Below, piece after piece: positions 43,589-54,071 of a stretch of DNA of 64,000 bases (positions within the stretch are counted from its first letter, which is position 1; every line of letters begins with the position of its first letter). The translations under genes were made by a program, and so were the position numbers. The notes beneath the pieces were generated by a model. That model did not search any database. It worked only from the letters and a program-made list of their open reading frames with translations, and was not told the DNA's origin. The DNA is from Limnephilus marmoratus (lineage: Eukaryota > Arthropoda > Insecta > Trichoptera > Limnephilidae), in assembly GCA_917880885.1 (NCBI GenBank), contig OU862910.1, positions 50,831,285 through 50,895,284 of the forward strand, read 5' to 3'.

Positions 43589-44524
43589 TGTTAATAATTT
43601 AAAATTTCAAAGCATAACTTGCAAAGTGCTTTTTTACAAAATTATTAAATTAGAGCCATCTATGAACGAGCAGTTTGTAAATAATTTTAAGTTTAGCCTT
43701 CTGTTTCAATTGGCAAACTCCGTGGCAAGGCGACAAGTGTTTAACTATTAGTGTAAAAATATTATCAGAAGTAGGCAGTCGGATGCGTGCTAGAAAGATC
43801 AAGAAAATCAAATAGTAGAATCAGAAGATGAAAGTCAATGTAGAGTTGTGTGGCGTTACACCCTGTTTGCTAACCACTATGGAGAAATGGCGTGCAGGTT
43901 AGTCAGATAATCCAACTTATTTCCGCTTTACAATATTTTGAAAATACTGATGCCACAATCCAACTTCCCCCGGACAATAAAACTTGTGTGTTGTGTCACA
44001 TAAAAATGCTTTTACATGCCCGGTGCGATATGAACATAAAATAATAATAACGACACACAAAACAAATCTTCGTTTTACACAGTAGGACATCGTACCTACG
44101 CAAAAACGATAAAACTTTTTCAGGAGTTGATAATATTTTAAGATCGAAATTATGTTTTTTTTTTAATTCAACAGATCAAGCGTGAACATCATGCTTCGCT
44201 TTGGTTTAAGGACACTAATGTAGTGACCACATTTGACCGAGCAATCGTGATCCTTGATTAGTTACATAAAAGCTAAAGATGACGAGTTTGGGGAGGCTGG
44301 TAATGTGGTAATATCTTAACGTTGCCCAAGAATGCGGCTAATTCATTGCCCCTAGGAGGGGCTCGTACTTCCGCGAGGATCAGCCGACTGGCGACTAGAC
44401 CCACGGATCCAACGAAAGGGGTCGCCAATGATGGTCCGAGAACCAGGGGTGCAGATATTCTTAAATTTAATATAGTGTCTCAAACACGTACGTCTGAAAC
44501 ACGTACGCCTGAAATCACATGGTG
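43589..44524. other. Intronic DNA, no gene recognised
   Basis: A GC-richer block at 44320-44450 and a short direct repeat (AAACACGTACG) at 44480-44510. No domain was seen. Confidence 0.4.
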
Positions 44525-45185
44525 TTTTTTTTTTTTACATTAACTCCACACAGGAGGTCCTGAGGAAAATAATTTCCCTCAGGGCCTATGTCATCTGGGA
44601 TGCTGTGTGGACGGTCTTTTTGAGGAGAGGAAGGAATGAACATCGGTCTTGAATAGACCCATGTTGTAGGAAGGAGGGAACACAGAGGCCGGAAAATCAT
44701 TCCACAGCCGAACTGTTGAACACAAGAACGAGTCGAAGAAACGACCCGTTCTGATCTGACAAATGTCAACCGTGTACAAATGTTGGGCACGCGTTTGGCG
44801 TGTTTCCCGACTATGCACTGGTGTCGAAGGGATCAATGACGCTAGTTCCTCGGAGTATCTTTCATTGTAATACCGGTAGAACAAGGATAGCATTCCTACC
44901 CGACGCCTGTGCTCTAAAGATTGCAATCCGTCTGTTAAGATGGGAGAATCTATTAAGCGGACCGCCCGTTTCTGCACAGAGTCGAGGGTATTTTTCAGGT
45001 ATTTTGGAGCTCCAGACCAAGGGTGGCTGCCAAATTCAACCGTGGGGCGCACTTGTGATTTGTGCAGAGTTAGCAGTTGTGTACTATTAAAGTATCTGCG
45101 GGCCTTGTACAGTAGGCCCAGTTTTTGGGAGGCTAACTTTACTCTGGCTTCGATGGAGCCCCCACATATATCAATGAAGGTGTAC
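44525..45185 (-). pseudogene. LINE (CR1/Jockey group), 5'-truncated, source of SINE-C tail
   Basis: The minus-strand frame ends at 44591. It reads KLASQKLGLLYKARRYF, SQVRPTVEFGSHPWSGAP, LDSVQKRAVRLID, then TVRLWNDFPASVFPPSYNMG and SFLSSKRPSTQHPR-stop, the thumb and C-terminus of a CR1/Jockey-group reverse transcriptase. The 5' end is cut near 45185, before the polymerase palm. The 3' UTR (44525-44590) is the CTCCACACAG/CTGTGTGGAG double hairpin plus a T-run (A-tail in sense), identical in plan to the SINE-C ends. The coding frame is intact as far as it goes, so the insertion is fairly young. Confidence 0.85.
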
Positions 45186-45309
45186 GAATTTAACAAAATT
45201 GATTTCGTGGCAGTTCATTATAGGAATTCCGACAGAACACTAAATGCACTAAAACATGCATATCGTCATGTTTGTATTCTGTCGGGAATATTTCTTTGAC
45301 TCGAATTCA

Positions 45310-45735
45310 TTGTAGACAACTAAACATCCATCACGCCTTTTCCTCGCAGGGGTAGGCAGATAGGACGGACCGCCAAACAACTCGGTCTTGGCACACACTC
45401 CTTGCCTCATTCAAATTCATACATCGTCTCATAGATGCTCTTCTATTATTCTGACTCTTGACATGGCCCGACTCAAGATTCTGATTCACCTGGTCGTGTC
45501 ATGTCTTTCTCGGGCGTCCCCGACTTCTTCTACCATTCACATTTGCGTCATATATTCTCCTTACACTCCTTTCCTCGTTTATTCGGTCTACATGCCCAAA
45601 CCGTCACAGCGTTCCTTTCTTGATCTTAATAATTACTCTTACATCAGCCTCGCATTCTTTGCGGATCTCCACGTTTCTCAAACGATCATTCACATGGTTT
45701 TACCACACATACGCCTTACCACAACCACATAAGAG
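45310..45735 (-). mobile_element. RTE-type LINE 3' end
   Basis: On the plus strand: CATCACGCCTTTTCCTCGCA, GGACGGACCGCCAAACAACT, CTCGGGCGTCCCCGACTTCT, CGATCATTCACATGGTTTTA. It aligns with 47695-48080; the 5' part is lost. Confidence 0.82.
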
Positions 45736-46529
45736 AAAAGTGCTTCGTCAACGTCCGGTGGCATCGAATAGACAATAGATAGCGGTATTATTAAAATTTT
45801 TAGGTAGATGATACCCACATAAGATATAATTACATCGGAATAAATTACATTATATTAGTGATTGTTTCTGGGAAATTCAAAATGTTAATTGTTCAGGAGA
45901 GCCTAAAGCAAGTTATTTTTTTTATCACACCTCTTGTTTGTAAACCTGTAATCATGAATTTTTATTTCAAAATTATTTTGAAATAAAAATTCATCGATCG
46001 AGTATGGCTTCGCGTGAATCTAAAAAATGTGATGTTATCATTCTTCTGCGAGCCAGCATCGAGCACTCATCGGTGCATTTTACGAAATAACACGGCAAAA
46101 ATAGTGGCTTGTGTTTTGAAAACGTGTAAAAATAGAATAGTGAAGTGAAAAAGAGAATAAACCCAATTGTCGTATTACATTCCGTAGGAAAGCATTATTT
46201 TACTTTATTATAAGCTTATTCAGATCACATAATATGGTCGTTTTTGTAACACACACTATCACTTGAGACACATGGCGTGTGCTCGTCGCTGTTTTGTGGG
46301 GTAAGTAAATTATGAAACATTTGTAAAAGTGTCTTAACTAAATACGTCAACAAAATATTGGACTATGAAAATAGGCGAACTAGTTAGAATGCAATATAAG
46401 TTGGATCGTAATTAAAATAGAAAATAAGGAATCCTCCTCGGATAAAAGTTGTAGTTCCTCTGGGCTCATCAGTCTCGTGTTTACCTGCTCATGTTTAAAA
46501 GGTATCGTGTTTTATTTTTGATTCGCCCA
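45736..46529. other. AT-rich intronic DNA with a 19-bp perfect hairpin
   Basis: 45954-45994: ATGAATTTTTATTTCAAAA is followed after three bases by its exact inverse. Nothing else was recognised. Confidence 0.5.
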
Positions 46530-46880
46530 CACATGCGCCTTCCCTCAATTCTTACAGCATTACATAATGACCCCACGCGGCCGCCTTTATCGAGATTTGT
46601 CGTGTTAATGTCTTTATTAGTTTCGACGAATTGCTCAATCGCCGAGGAAATTTCTCAACAATGCAGGCGGCGGCAGTGGGGACCTGGGATCACGAGGGGC
46701 CTCACAAATAATTTTAAGAGGCGGTTTTTTGTTAAAAGCCGCTTCGTAAATTCTCCGGACATAATTGGAGGCGATTTTGCGTTTATTAATTGACGGGCGG
46801 CGGTATGGAGTGCGGGCATGGGGCTGTCACTCGGCGAGTTGAGGCAACAAGGGTGGAGTCCGTCCCGATCCGGACCTTCA
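46530..46880. promoter_or_regulatory. Single-copy island rich in homeodomain-type sites, candidate enhancer
   Basis: GC-rich sequence interspersed with isolated CTTTATCG, GTTAATGTCTTTATTAG, AAATAATTTT, CATAATTGG and TTTATTAATTGACG, spaced 20-60 bp. No repeat partner. A GAGGCGG/CCGCTTC hairpin lies at 46718-46745. Of the unannotated islands it looks most like a developmental enhancer, but this is judgement only. Confidence 0.35.
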
Positions 46881-47689
46881 AATAAAGTGCAATCCGCCAA
46901 AAGAGCAGGAACAGGACAGGTGTTCTTGCTAGGGATGCATTCCTGGGCAGATTAGGTAATCTTCACTTTAGTTGACTGAGCGTGGAGAAGTTCTGTTTGA
47001 ACTTAACCGTTTTGCATTTCGTATGTATTGTTCCGTCTCCGTTTCAAGATGGTGGCCGTTTTAATGGCTCAGTAAAGATTATTTTTTAAATGACCCATTA
47101 TTAAATCTATTACCCTTTAAAATTTTTTAATTGTTCTATATTGCCCCTCGTCTATTATACATTATTTCTTTCAAATTTTATTATTGTTTATGTCTATTAT
47201 TTTTCTCTATTACCTATATGTATGTCTATTTTTAAATTAGTTCTGTCAAACCCTGAAGAATGTCAAACCCATGTCGGTTTTTGTAAATAATTAAGTGGTT
47301 AATACAAAATTATCTATTAATTTGAATTATTTTTTTAATGTGAAATAGTCGGGACTTACTTATTTGCATTTTTTTTTCAATAATATTGCACAATAATTGT
47401 ACCTAAACACCTGAAGAATGTTTAATAAAAGAATTGTTATTGAGATAGTGACGTTTTGAAATTTAAAAAAATGTACATAAAATATATGATTTATACGTAA
47501 TTAAATAGGTGGGTATTTAAGAATTTACTTACAAATCTAATAATATCTCCTTCATTTAGATTATAATTTTGGATTTAATTTCTTAAATACTTAAGAGAAA
47601 ATTGGAAACATACATTTTCGAGACTTCACAGAACTTTACTAGTTAGTTCGTTGGAAGGAATAATCTAATATTATTACTAGTATAATTTA
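46881..47689. other. AT-rich intronic DNA, nothing recognised
   Basis: CCGTTTCAAGATGGTGGCCG at 47041 resembles GGATCAAGATGGTGGCC at 11932. No gene was seen. Confidence 0.35.
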
Positions 47690-48545
47690 AACTAACTAAC
47701 CATCACGCCGTTTCCCCGCAGGGGTAGGCAGAGAGGGCGGACCGCCAAACATCCCGGTCTTGGCACACATTCCTTGCCTCGTTTACATTCATACAATGTC
47801 TCATACATTCTCTTCTATTATTCTGACTCTTGACATGACCCGACTCAAGAATCTGATTCACTTGGTCGTGCCATGTCTTTCTTGGGCGTCCTCGACTTCT
47901 TCTACCATTCACATTTGCGTCATATATTCACCACACACTCCTTTCCTCGTTCATTCGCTCCAAATGCCCAAACCATCAGAGCGTTCCTTTCTTGATCTTA
48001 CTCATTACACTTACATCAACCTTGCATTCTTTGCGGATTTCCACATTTCTCACACGATCATACATGGTTTTACCACACATACGCCTCAGGGATCTCATTT
48101 CTACAGCGTTCAGTCTACTTTCATCCTTCCTCTGCCAGTTCCATGCCTCACTGCCATACATCAGGGTAGGTACCAGTACTCCATTATGGACGGCTAGTTT
48201 CGCATCTTTGGACTGTTATTTGTTGGTGCCAACGGCGTTCAGTCCTCCATTAATAGAGTTACCTGCATTCACCTTTCTTTCAATATCTCTATCAGCCTTC
48301 CCATCTCTCGTAAACATACTTCCCAAATAAATAAACTCATCCACCTGCTCCAAGTATTCATCATTCACAACTATATTGCATTCTGTTTTTGAACTCTCTC
48401 TTTCAAACACCATGACTTTAGACTTACTTACATTCATCATTAACTCATTCTTCATACATACTTCGTTCATCCTTGACACGAGAGACTGTAGATCTTCCAT
48501 ACTGTTAGATATCAGTACCGCATCATCAGCATACAACAGGCAAGT
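47690..48545 (-). pseudogene. RTE-clade LINE, 3' third with polymerase motif
   Basis: Three minus-strand frames cover the reverse transcriptase end. 48536-48216 reads YADDAVLISNS and EFIYLGSMFTRDG. 48161-47976 reads YGSEAWNWQRKDESRL and LRRMCG. 47912-47703 reads RRSRGRPRKTWHDQV. YADD is the polymerase active site; the rest is the RTE thumb and C-terminus. Frame breaks separate the three. It ends GGTTAGTTAGTTTAAAT, a GTTA-type tail. The endonuclease and N-terminal half are absent. It is the longest copy of the family also seen at 9045, 36262, 37697 and 45310. Confidence 0.88.
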
Positions 48546-48839
48546 AGTATAATTTATATTAATCCTATTATGGGCAGTTCAAAAGAAATAGTTAAAAGCA
48601 CAAAAGGAGTTATTTTCCAGTAATGAGTTAATTACAAACGAAAGTTTCAAAAACTTAATCTCCAACGTTGAAATTCCTTACCATAAGAAAATCAATTGCA
48701 ACATTGGTGGTAGACAACAACAGAATCATTGCGATATAATTAATGATGTAACAAAGGTGATCAAAGTTTTTTTTTATTTTTAATTATTCTAACTGAATAA
48801 ACAAGGGGGAATCCCGACATGAAGTTCGCGTCATTAGTC

Positions 48840-49290
48840 AAAATATAATTAGTATCCACGGAACGGCGCGCATCAGACACGATTCGCCGAAATAGTAAAC
48901 ATCTCGAGATGAGAGTAGAGTTGTAGGTGTAGCGGAGGGGGGGGGGAGATGCAACAGGCGCAGGTGGAAACCGCGAGTTATAATTAACGGTATGAAAAAA
49001 CAGAAGCCGGCCATGAATGAAGAATTCCCGGGCGGGCACGGGTGCACGGGGGAAGGGGCCGGGGAGAGACCGTCCATAAAGAACCGGCGCAATATGGATC
49101 GCCGATTAAAATGCCATACTCGTATTGTAATCATTTGCAGTACGTCATCGGGGGCTTGTCACCAGATTGTCACGTCGCGCAATCACTCGCACTCTTCAAA
49201 TCAATGTTATGGGAGTGATGCCGACTGGCGACTGGCGACCGGCGACCCACCTGGGGCACGCTGCGATGACTGATCGAATCAATTAGCGGC
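48840..49290. promoter_or_regulatory. GC-rich single-copy island, candidate regulatory
   Basis: Balanced-composition sequence, 450 bp, with AATTAAC, GATTAAAATGCC and repeated CGACTGGCGAC at 49220. No frame with a domain; no partner in the window. Confidence 0.3.
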
Positions 49291-49354
49291 TCATTGCGCA
49301 CCCTGTTACGGCTGACCTTGCAAAAGCCGAAATATAAACATAATTATTAAAAAA

Positions 49355-49706
49355 TCAATACCTTCATATGAAAAAAATTTTCGTCACGATGTTTGTTCGA
49401 GATAAACTCCGAAACCACTTAACCGATTTAGATGAAATTTGGCTTACTGTGTGCAATTTGTTCCAACTTAAAAGATATGATAGTTTTTATCTCGATTATT
49501 TACCTCAATATTTATTTTTGCTAATTAAATGTCCATTAAATGTTTGTTTACGACAATGCCTTATAATTATTTGTAAGTTCCATAAGTTCCTAACAGATGG
49601 CGGTGTGAGTTAATTTATCGACAAAACAATCGGTTGTCTAGGTAGGGTAACCATCCAGTAGATGGCGTTGTGTTTCGTTAGCCAACGTGTGGACCGGGTC
49701 AGCTGG
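49355..49706 (+). mobile_element. Helitron-like element
   Basis: Begins near TCAATACCTTCATATG, contains CTCCGAAACCACTTAACCG and GATGAAATTTGGC (typical Helitron 5' sequence) and ends GTTAGCCAACGTGTGGACCG...CAGCTGG before T. CTGG fits the CTRR rule. The 5' boundary is approximate. Confidence 0.6.
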
Positions 49707-50106
49707 TATATTATAAAACTCAGAAACGAGTCCCGGCACGATCAAGGGAGAGTTATATGGTGTAGTAGCCCTCTATCTCCAATCCATGAAGAAGGTTCCC
49801 GTTTTTACCTGAAGGGCGTGCTTATGAAGATACAAGGGCTGGATGTATCGCCCTCTATAAATTTCTAGAACAGTCCAGAACATCTGCGAGTATTCTAGAG
49901 CATTCCAACATTCCATAATATCACGGAACATTCTGGAAATAGTCTGGAACGTTCGGGAACATCCCAGATCATTGTGGAACATTCCAGAACACTCTCGAAT
50001 GTTGTGGAATGTTCTAGAACATTATGGACCATTCGAAATCTTTTTTGTACGGGTGGGGCTACCCATTGGTAGGAGTATATAAAGCAAGAACCGTTATGTT
50101 ATAGAT
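49707..50106 (+). promoter_or_regulatory. Heat-shock-type promoter in a repeat, copy 2
   Basis: Four perfect three-unit HSEs (GAA-NN-TTC-NN-GAA) lie at 49926-49938, 49947-49959, 49977-49989 and 50007-50019, within 94 bp, plus further partial units from 49862. An inverted CCAAT (ATTGG) is at 50065-50069 and TATATAAAG at 50076-50084. The arrangement, HSEs 57 bp upstream of TATA on the plus strand, is that of heat-inducible insect promoters. Downstream is a hAT insertion at 50107, near the predicted start site. The preceding CGAAACGAGTCCCGGCACGA block is shared with 42295. Confidence 0.75.
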
Positions 50107-50773
50107 TAGTGGTTCCAACAACGCCGTTCCACGAACCCTTTTCCCTAACTCTTTTGGCCCACGGACACCGGGGCGGATAGCACAAAGGAGGGGGCGGAAT
50201 GGGATAGGGTGGGACGGCATATTTACCACAACGAAGGGGCGAAATGGGATATGAGGCGGAACGGGGTTGGATGGGATGGGGTGAAATATCCCGCCCCATC
50301 CCATCCCATTACGCCCCTCCCCCAACGAAACTTCCATATGAATAAATATTTATTTATTTATTTTTTCAGGTTCTCCATAAAACAGTTATACACCAAATTA
50401 TTACGGAGAAGATTACAAAATATAAGAGGGAAAAAAGGCCAAGGGGGCAGTTTCACTATGTTGTGACGTACGTCAAAAGATATTTACTGAACTCTCTATA
50501 GGTAACATTGAAAATGTCAATGCTCAATGCAGAATCGTTAAGCAGTTGAATTGCTCTATTTAATGGGGCATTCTGAAAGAAAGAAGTTCTCGCTTTCGGA
50601 GCATAAAAAGGTGTGTGGAATCTCCCACGAGTATACGCGTTAGGGACATATAGTTTAAATATGTGTCAAAACCTTGCCGCGGACCTCCAAAGCAATTTTT
50701 ATTTTCCACGGACGCCCAGGATGATCCTGGGGACCCCTGGGGGTCCGCGTACGGACCACTTTGGGAACCATGG
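50107..50773. mobile_element. hAT-type element with 8-bp duplication
   Basis: TAGTGGTTCC at the left and GGGAACCATGG at the right are flanked by TTATAGAT (50099-50106 and 50774-50781). The left half holds a G-rich hairpin (GGATGGGATGGGG / CCCCATCCCATCC, 50269/50294). A LINE fragment is nested at 50340-50655. No transposase was seen. Confidence 0.82.
50340..50655 (-). pseudogene. LINE C-terminal fragment nested in hAT
   Basis: The minus strand reads YVPNAYTRGRFHTPFYAPKA, RTSFFQNAPLNRAIQLLN, DIFNVTYREF then stop, typical of non-LTR retrotransposon C-termini. A 3' UTR and a TAAA-type tail (ATAAATAAATAAATATT) follow at 50345-50365. Confidence 0.72.
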
Positions 50774-50781
50774 TTATAGAT

Positions 50782-51598
50782 GATAATATTATCATCATTA
50801 TTGTTTTGTGTCTTGGGCGAACGTGAAGTCCGGCAAACGAAATGATGGCGATGTGAGAATATACAATTCCAAATGACCCCGCTGTATTATTATTTATTAT
50901 GTAAATAACATGAATCTGCCAAACCTTCAAGCGCGAAACAAACAAAAGAGAGAAAGCATCTTGGAGCCAATGGCGTCAGGCCATGGGGCATAAAACACAC
51001 ATAAGAATGAGCAAGACATTCGTGATTGGACTTTCTTATTATAACGATCAATACATTCATCTGTGAAGAATGATTAAATACGAAATCATTATCAGTTGAC
51101 ATATTCCATCAATCAATCTGTATTCACCACAAACAATTCAAACAACGGGTTCGCTATTTTTTTCCTGACACGGTTAGCGATTCGTTTTTTTTTTGTTACA
51201 GGCGTTACAAAATGTCATTTATCTATTTTGGACACAAGCGAACGAATTCTAAGAAAATTTCTATAACACGGACTGGAGTAAATTAGCTACTAAATTAGAG
51301 CCGAGATAAATCACGGGACTTCGAATTGATGAAGGTAGGTAGGTAGGTACAGGCAAATCAAACACACTTTTGAATGTTAACACCGATAGTGTCTAAAGAC
51401 CCAAAAAAGTTTTTTTGAAATAGTTTGGAAAACTCATCCGCAATCCTCCATATAAATGACCAAAGATACTCGGTGTATGGCGACGTTTATCAATTCAGTT
51501 TAAATTTAAGGTGCCTAGATACTCGCGATTTAATTGGACAATGTTCTATTAACGTTTTTTGTTTGTAAATTTACCTACCGAATTATTCATACATGTAT
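50782..51598. other. Intronic DNA, no gene recognised
   Basis: AT-rich; a GTAGGTAGGTAGGTA run lies near 51335. No domain or repeat partner. Confidence 0.4.
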
Positions 51599-51655
51599 GT
51601 ATGTGTGTATGTATGTGTGTATGTATGTGTATATATGTGCGTAAGTATGTGAGTT
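51599..51655. repeat. TGTATG microsatellite
   Basis: Alternating ATGTATG/TGTG units, with an open frame that is a by-product. Confidence 0.92.
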
Positions 51656-51659
51656 GGTA

Positions 51660-52080
51660 TGCACCTTTATTCGAGGACCTTCACAGGCCTTTAGACCCAG
51701 AATCCGAGGACTCACACGAATCCGAGGACGTCCTCGGATTCGAAATGCGAAAAACTGAATATGTACCTATAATCTATGCGTTCTGATTGGTCAACTGTCG
51801 AAATTTTGGGCCAATCGGAGAGAGTCCTCATTTTCGTGGTGAAAAATATCGTGTTTAATTTCGCTAGTGTTTCATTAGTACGGGTGTGTGACCACCAGGG
51901 CGGCGCCGCTAATGCTGGAAATCACACACAGACCCTAAACCGAGGACTCTCTCAAAGTCCTCGGTTTCGTGTTAAAAGGTGCCGATCACCGGAATGTGAG
52001 CACCAGGAGGCGCTGCAAGCTCGAGTGTCAAGAAATCTCACCTACGCCCTAAACCGAGGACCCGTCGTTCGAAATTCCTA
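51660..52080. repeat. GAGGAC-rich diverged tandem with two CTCF-like motifs
   Basis: CCGAGGAC/GTCCTCGG recurs in both orientations (51710-51740 is a palindrome). Two units about 108 bp apart contain CCACCAGGGCGGCGCC (51892-51907) and GCACCAGGAGGCGCTG (52000-52015). Both are close to the CTCF core, and each is followed by CCCTAAACCGAGGAC. A 136-codon plus frame spans the units but has no known domain. Confidence 0.5.
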
Positions 52081-52274
52081 CGTGCATGTTAATATAATAA
52101 GTATTGCACTATTAAGATTGTGCCGACAAGAAATTCAGTTTTTGACAGTTGAAACAAAATTCAATATTGCGTTTAGTTCGTATTGAGAACTATGTTACTG
52201 TTTAATTCGCTGTACGGTATTGTAATATTTAATAATTGAAAGTTATTAAATATTACAATAAAAAAATTAGGACA

Positions 52275-52355
52275 CCTGTTCAAGTATTTGATTAATCCGC
52301 GTCATATATTCTTCTTTCACTCCATTCTTCCTTAATCCTCTCTATGACCCTATTA
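52275..52355 (-). mobile_element. RTE-type LINE scrap, target of a hAT insertion
   Basis: CCGCGTCATATATTCTTCTT then CACTCCATTCTTCCTTAATC on the plus strand is a diverged copy of the LINE segment at 47915-47955. The hAT element follows directly. Confidence 0.5.
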
Positions 52356-52363
52356 CCTACACC
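52356..52363. repeat. hAT target duplication, left
   Basis: CCTACACC, repeated at 54064-54071. Confidence 0.92.
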
Positions 52364-52586
52364 CAGGGCTGGGCAAAATACATGCTTTGCTGTAATTGAA
52401 ATACAAATTATAAAATACGTTTTCGCATGTATTTAAAATACAAAATACTTTCGAGTCGTGTATTTGAAATACAAAATACAGTATTTTAACCATTTTTTTT
52501 TATTTCAAATACAAAGTACAAGTTACAAAATACAAAATACATTTGGTTTTGGTAGAACCTTTGGTTGCAATAAATTGACATAAAGC

Positions 52587-52857
52587 CTACAATACACGAC
52601 AACTTTTTTAAGCCCGATTCCCGTATAGAGACCTAAGACAAAATTTTTCGCTTTACGCGATCGCTATTTTCATATCTGCGATTTTAGTTGGCATCACAGC
52701 AACCATATGGTTCATGTGCTGTTTGCTGTGATGCCAATTGAAATCATAGATATGAAAATAGAGATGAAAATAGCGATCGCGAAAAGCGAAAAATTTTGTC
52801 TATGGTCTAGTCTCTATGCGGGAATCGGGCTGAAAAAAGGTGTCGTGTATTATAGGT
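52587..52857. mobile_element. 270-bp palindromic foldback element
   Basis: Arms of about 120 bp: AATACACGACA, GCCCGATTCCCG, ATTTTTCGCTTT, CGATCGCTATTTTCATATCT and TTGGCATCACAGCA, with the inverse order on the right. A small asymmetric centre (ACCATATGGTTCATGTGC) remains. Confidence 0.88.
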
Positions 52858-53148
52858 ATAAGAGTGCGTTTTCATAGAAGTAAAGCTGAGCAGAGTGAAA
52901 CAGAGACTTGCAAAAATTGACCAAACATATTGCTCAGAAGATGCATCTCACCTCCGCTCCACTTGTAAAGGTATAGGACCCAGGTGTTAGATAATAATAA
53001 TAATATGACATTTGTGCGCACTTTTCTATTATTTCACTTCAAGTGCGCTCTACTGTAATTAACTTAAAAATATTTTTTTATTTTTATTTTTATCTTTGTG
53101 AATAAAAATAAAAATATTCATCCTAGACTTGCAGAAAAGGTCAATAGA

Positions 53149-53456
53149 TTGTTTTTTCTTTGTATGAGTTCCGCACAGGAGGCCATGAGGAAAATAATTT
53201 CCCTCAGGGCTTATGTCATCTTTGGGGATTTTGTGTGGAGGGTTTTTAAGGAAAGGAAGGAGAGGAGAGTTCTGGGAAGGAAAAGGGTTAAATGGGTGGG
53301 TAGGAATCTGGGGTTCAGTGTGTCCTGGTCATCCTCCTCCAAGATCTAGACAAACCTCACCCCATGAACCCCTCACCCCATCACCAAACGTAGCGAACCA
53401 CTTGGGGTGACCTATGGCAGAGGTGTTGGTTATCCAATAAAGGTTCCCAAATTTAG
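53149..53456 (-). mobile_element. SINE-C, short subtype
   Basis: The reverse of the family, with a head deletion that joins AAATTTGGGAACC. The 3' hairpin is retained. Confidence 0.8.
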
Positions 53457-53577
53457 TATCATATATAAAGATAGCAACCAATAATGCGCAATATGTGCGT
53501 TTAGAAAATGAAGATAATGTTGTTAATTCTTAGTGGCAGTACCTATGATACAATTAAAAGTGACCGAATTGAAAATG

Positions 53578-53725
53578 GGTTCCATAGCTCAGTTGATAGA
53601 GCACTTGCTATGTAAGCAAAGGGCCCTGGGTTTGAGCCCCAGTGGAACCAATATCTTTTTCTGATTTTCTGTCTCCAGATTTTCGATTGAGTTTCGCTAA
53701 TATTGTCTTCATTTAATTAAATATT
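53578..53725 (+). mobile_element. SINE-A with near-intact tRNA-Thr head
   Basis: 53578-53650 folds as a cloverleaf: acceptor GGTTCCA/TGGAACC, D stem GCTC/GAGC, anticodon stem CTTGC/GCAAA with one mismatch, anticodon TGT, T stem CTGGG/CCCAG. The sequence resembles tRNA-Thr(TGT), but loop base 33 is A and the T-loop is TTTGAGC. The family body (GATTTTCGATTGAGTTTCGC) follows directly, so this is the SINE, not a tRNA gene. Confidence 0.85.
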
Positions 53726-54063
53726 AAAAATAATCTTTTTCATCCATTATCAATAAACTCACGTATTCATGAATAAATACCGCGAACGATGAAAACGACA
53801 AATAAATATTAACATATCTTGCTCTGGATGCTAGCGTTTTTAGTCTATGTATTATCTATGTCAATTTATTTTTTTCATTATCATTATTAAGATCGCTAAA
53901 TGTATTTTAAAATTTATTTTGAAGCCATAAGTATTTGAAATATAAATTACAAAATACCTCAGCATCAGGTAATTGAAATACCAATTACAAAATACATTTT
54001 TAGGAAGTAATTGAAATACAAATACAAAATACGTATTTGTATTTCAAATACTGCCCAGCCCTG

Positions 54064-54071
54064 CCTACACC
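54064..54071. repeat. hAT target duplication, right
   Basis: CCTACACC, identical to 52356-52363. Confidence 0.92.

Larger units (their letters stand above)
52364..54063. mobile_element. hAT element, 1.7 kb, with nested insertions
   Basis: CAGGGCTGGGCA at the left and TGCCCAGCCCTG at the right with a perfect 8-bp duplication. Subterminal ATTTGAAATACAAAATAC motifs are repeated many times at both ends. The interior has been filled by a foldback (52587-52857), a SINE-C (53149-53456) and a SINE-A (53578-53725). No transposase. Confidence 0.92.

Noticed and set aside
51776..52186. 136-codon ORF over the CTCF-like units
   Set aside because: Peptide has an internal repeat that simply reflects the tandem DNA; no homologous family recognised.
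53578..53650. Apparent tRNA-Thr(TGT) gene
   Set aside because: The cloverleaf is good, but base 33 is A, the T-loop is altered, and the SINE-A body follows without a Pol III terminator; two other copies show the same body.
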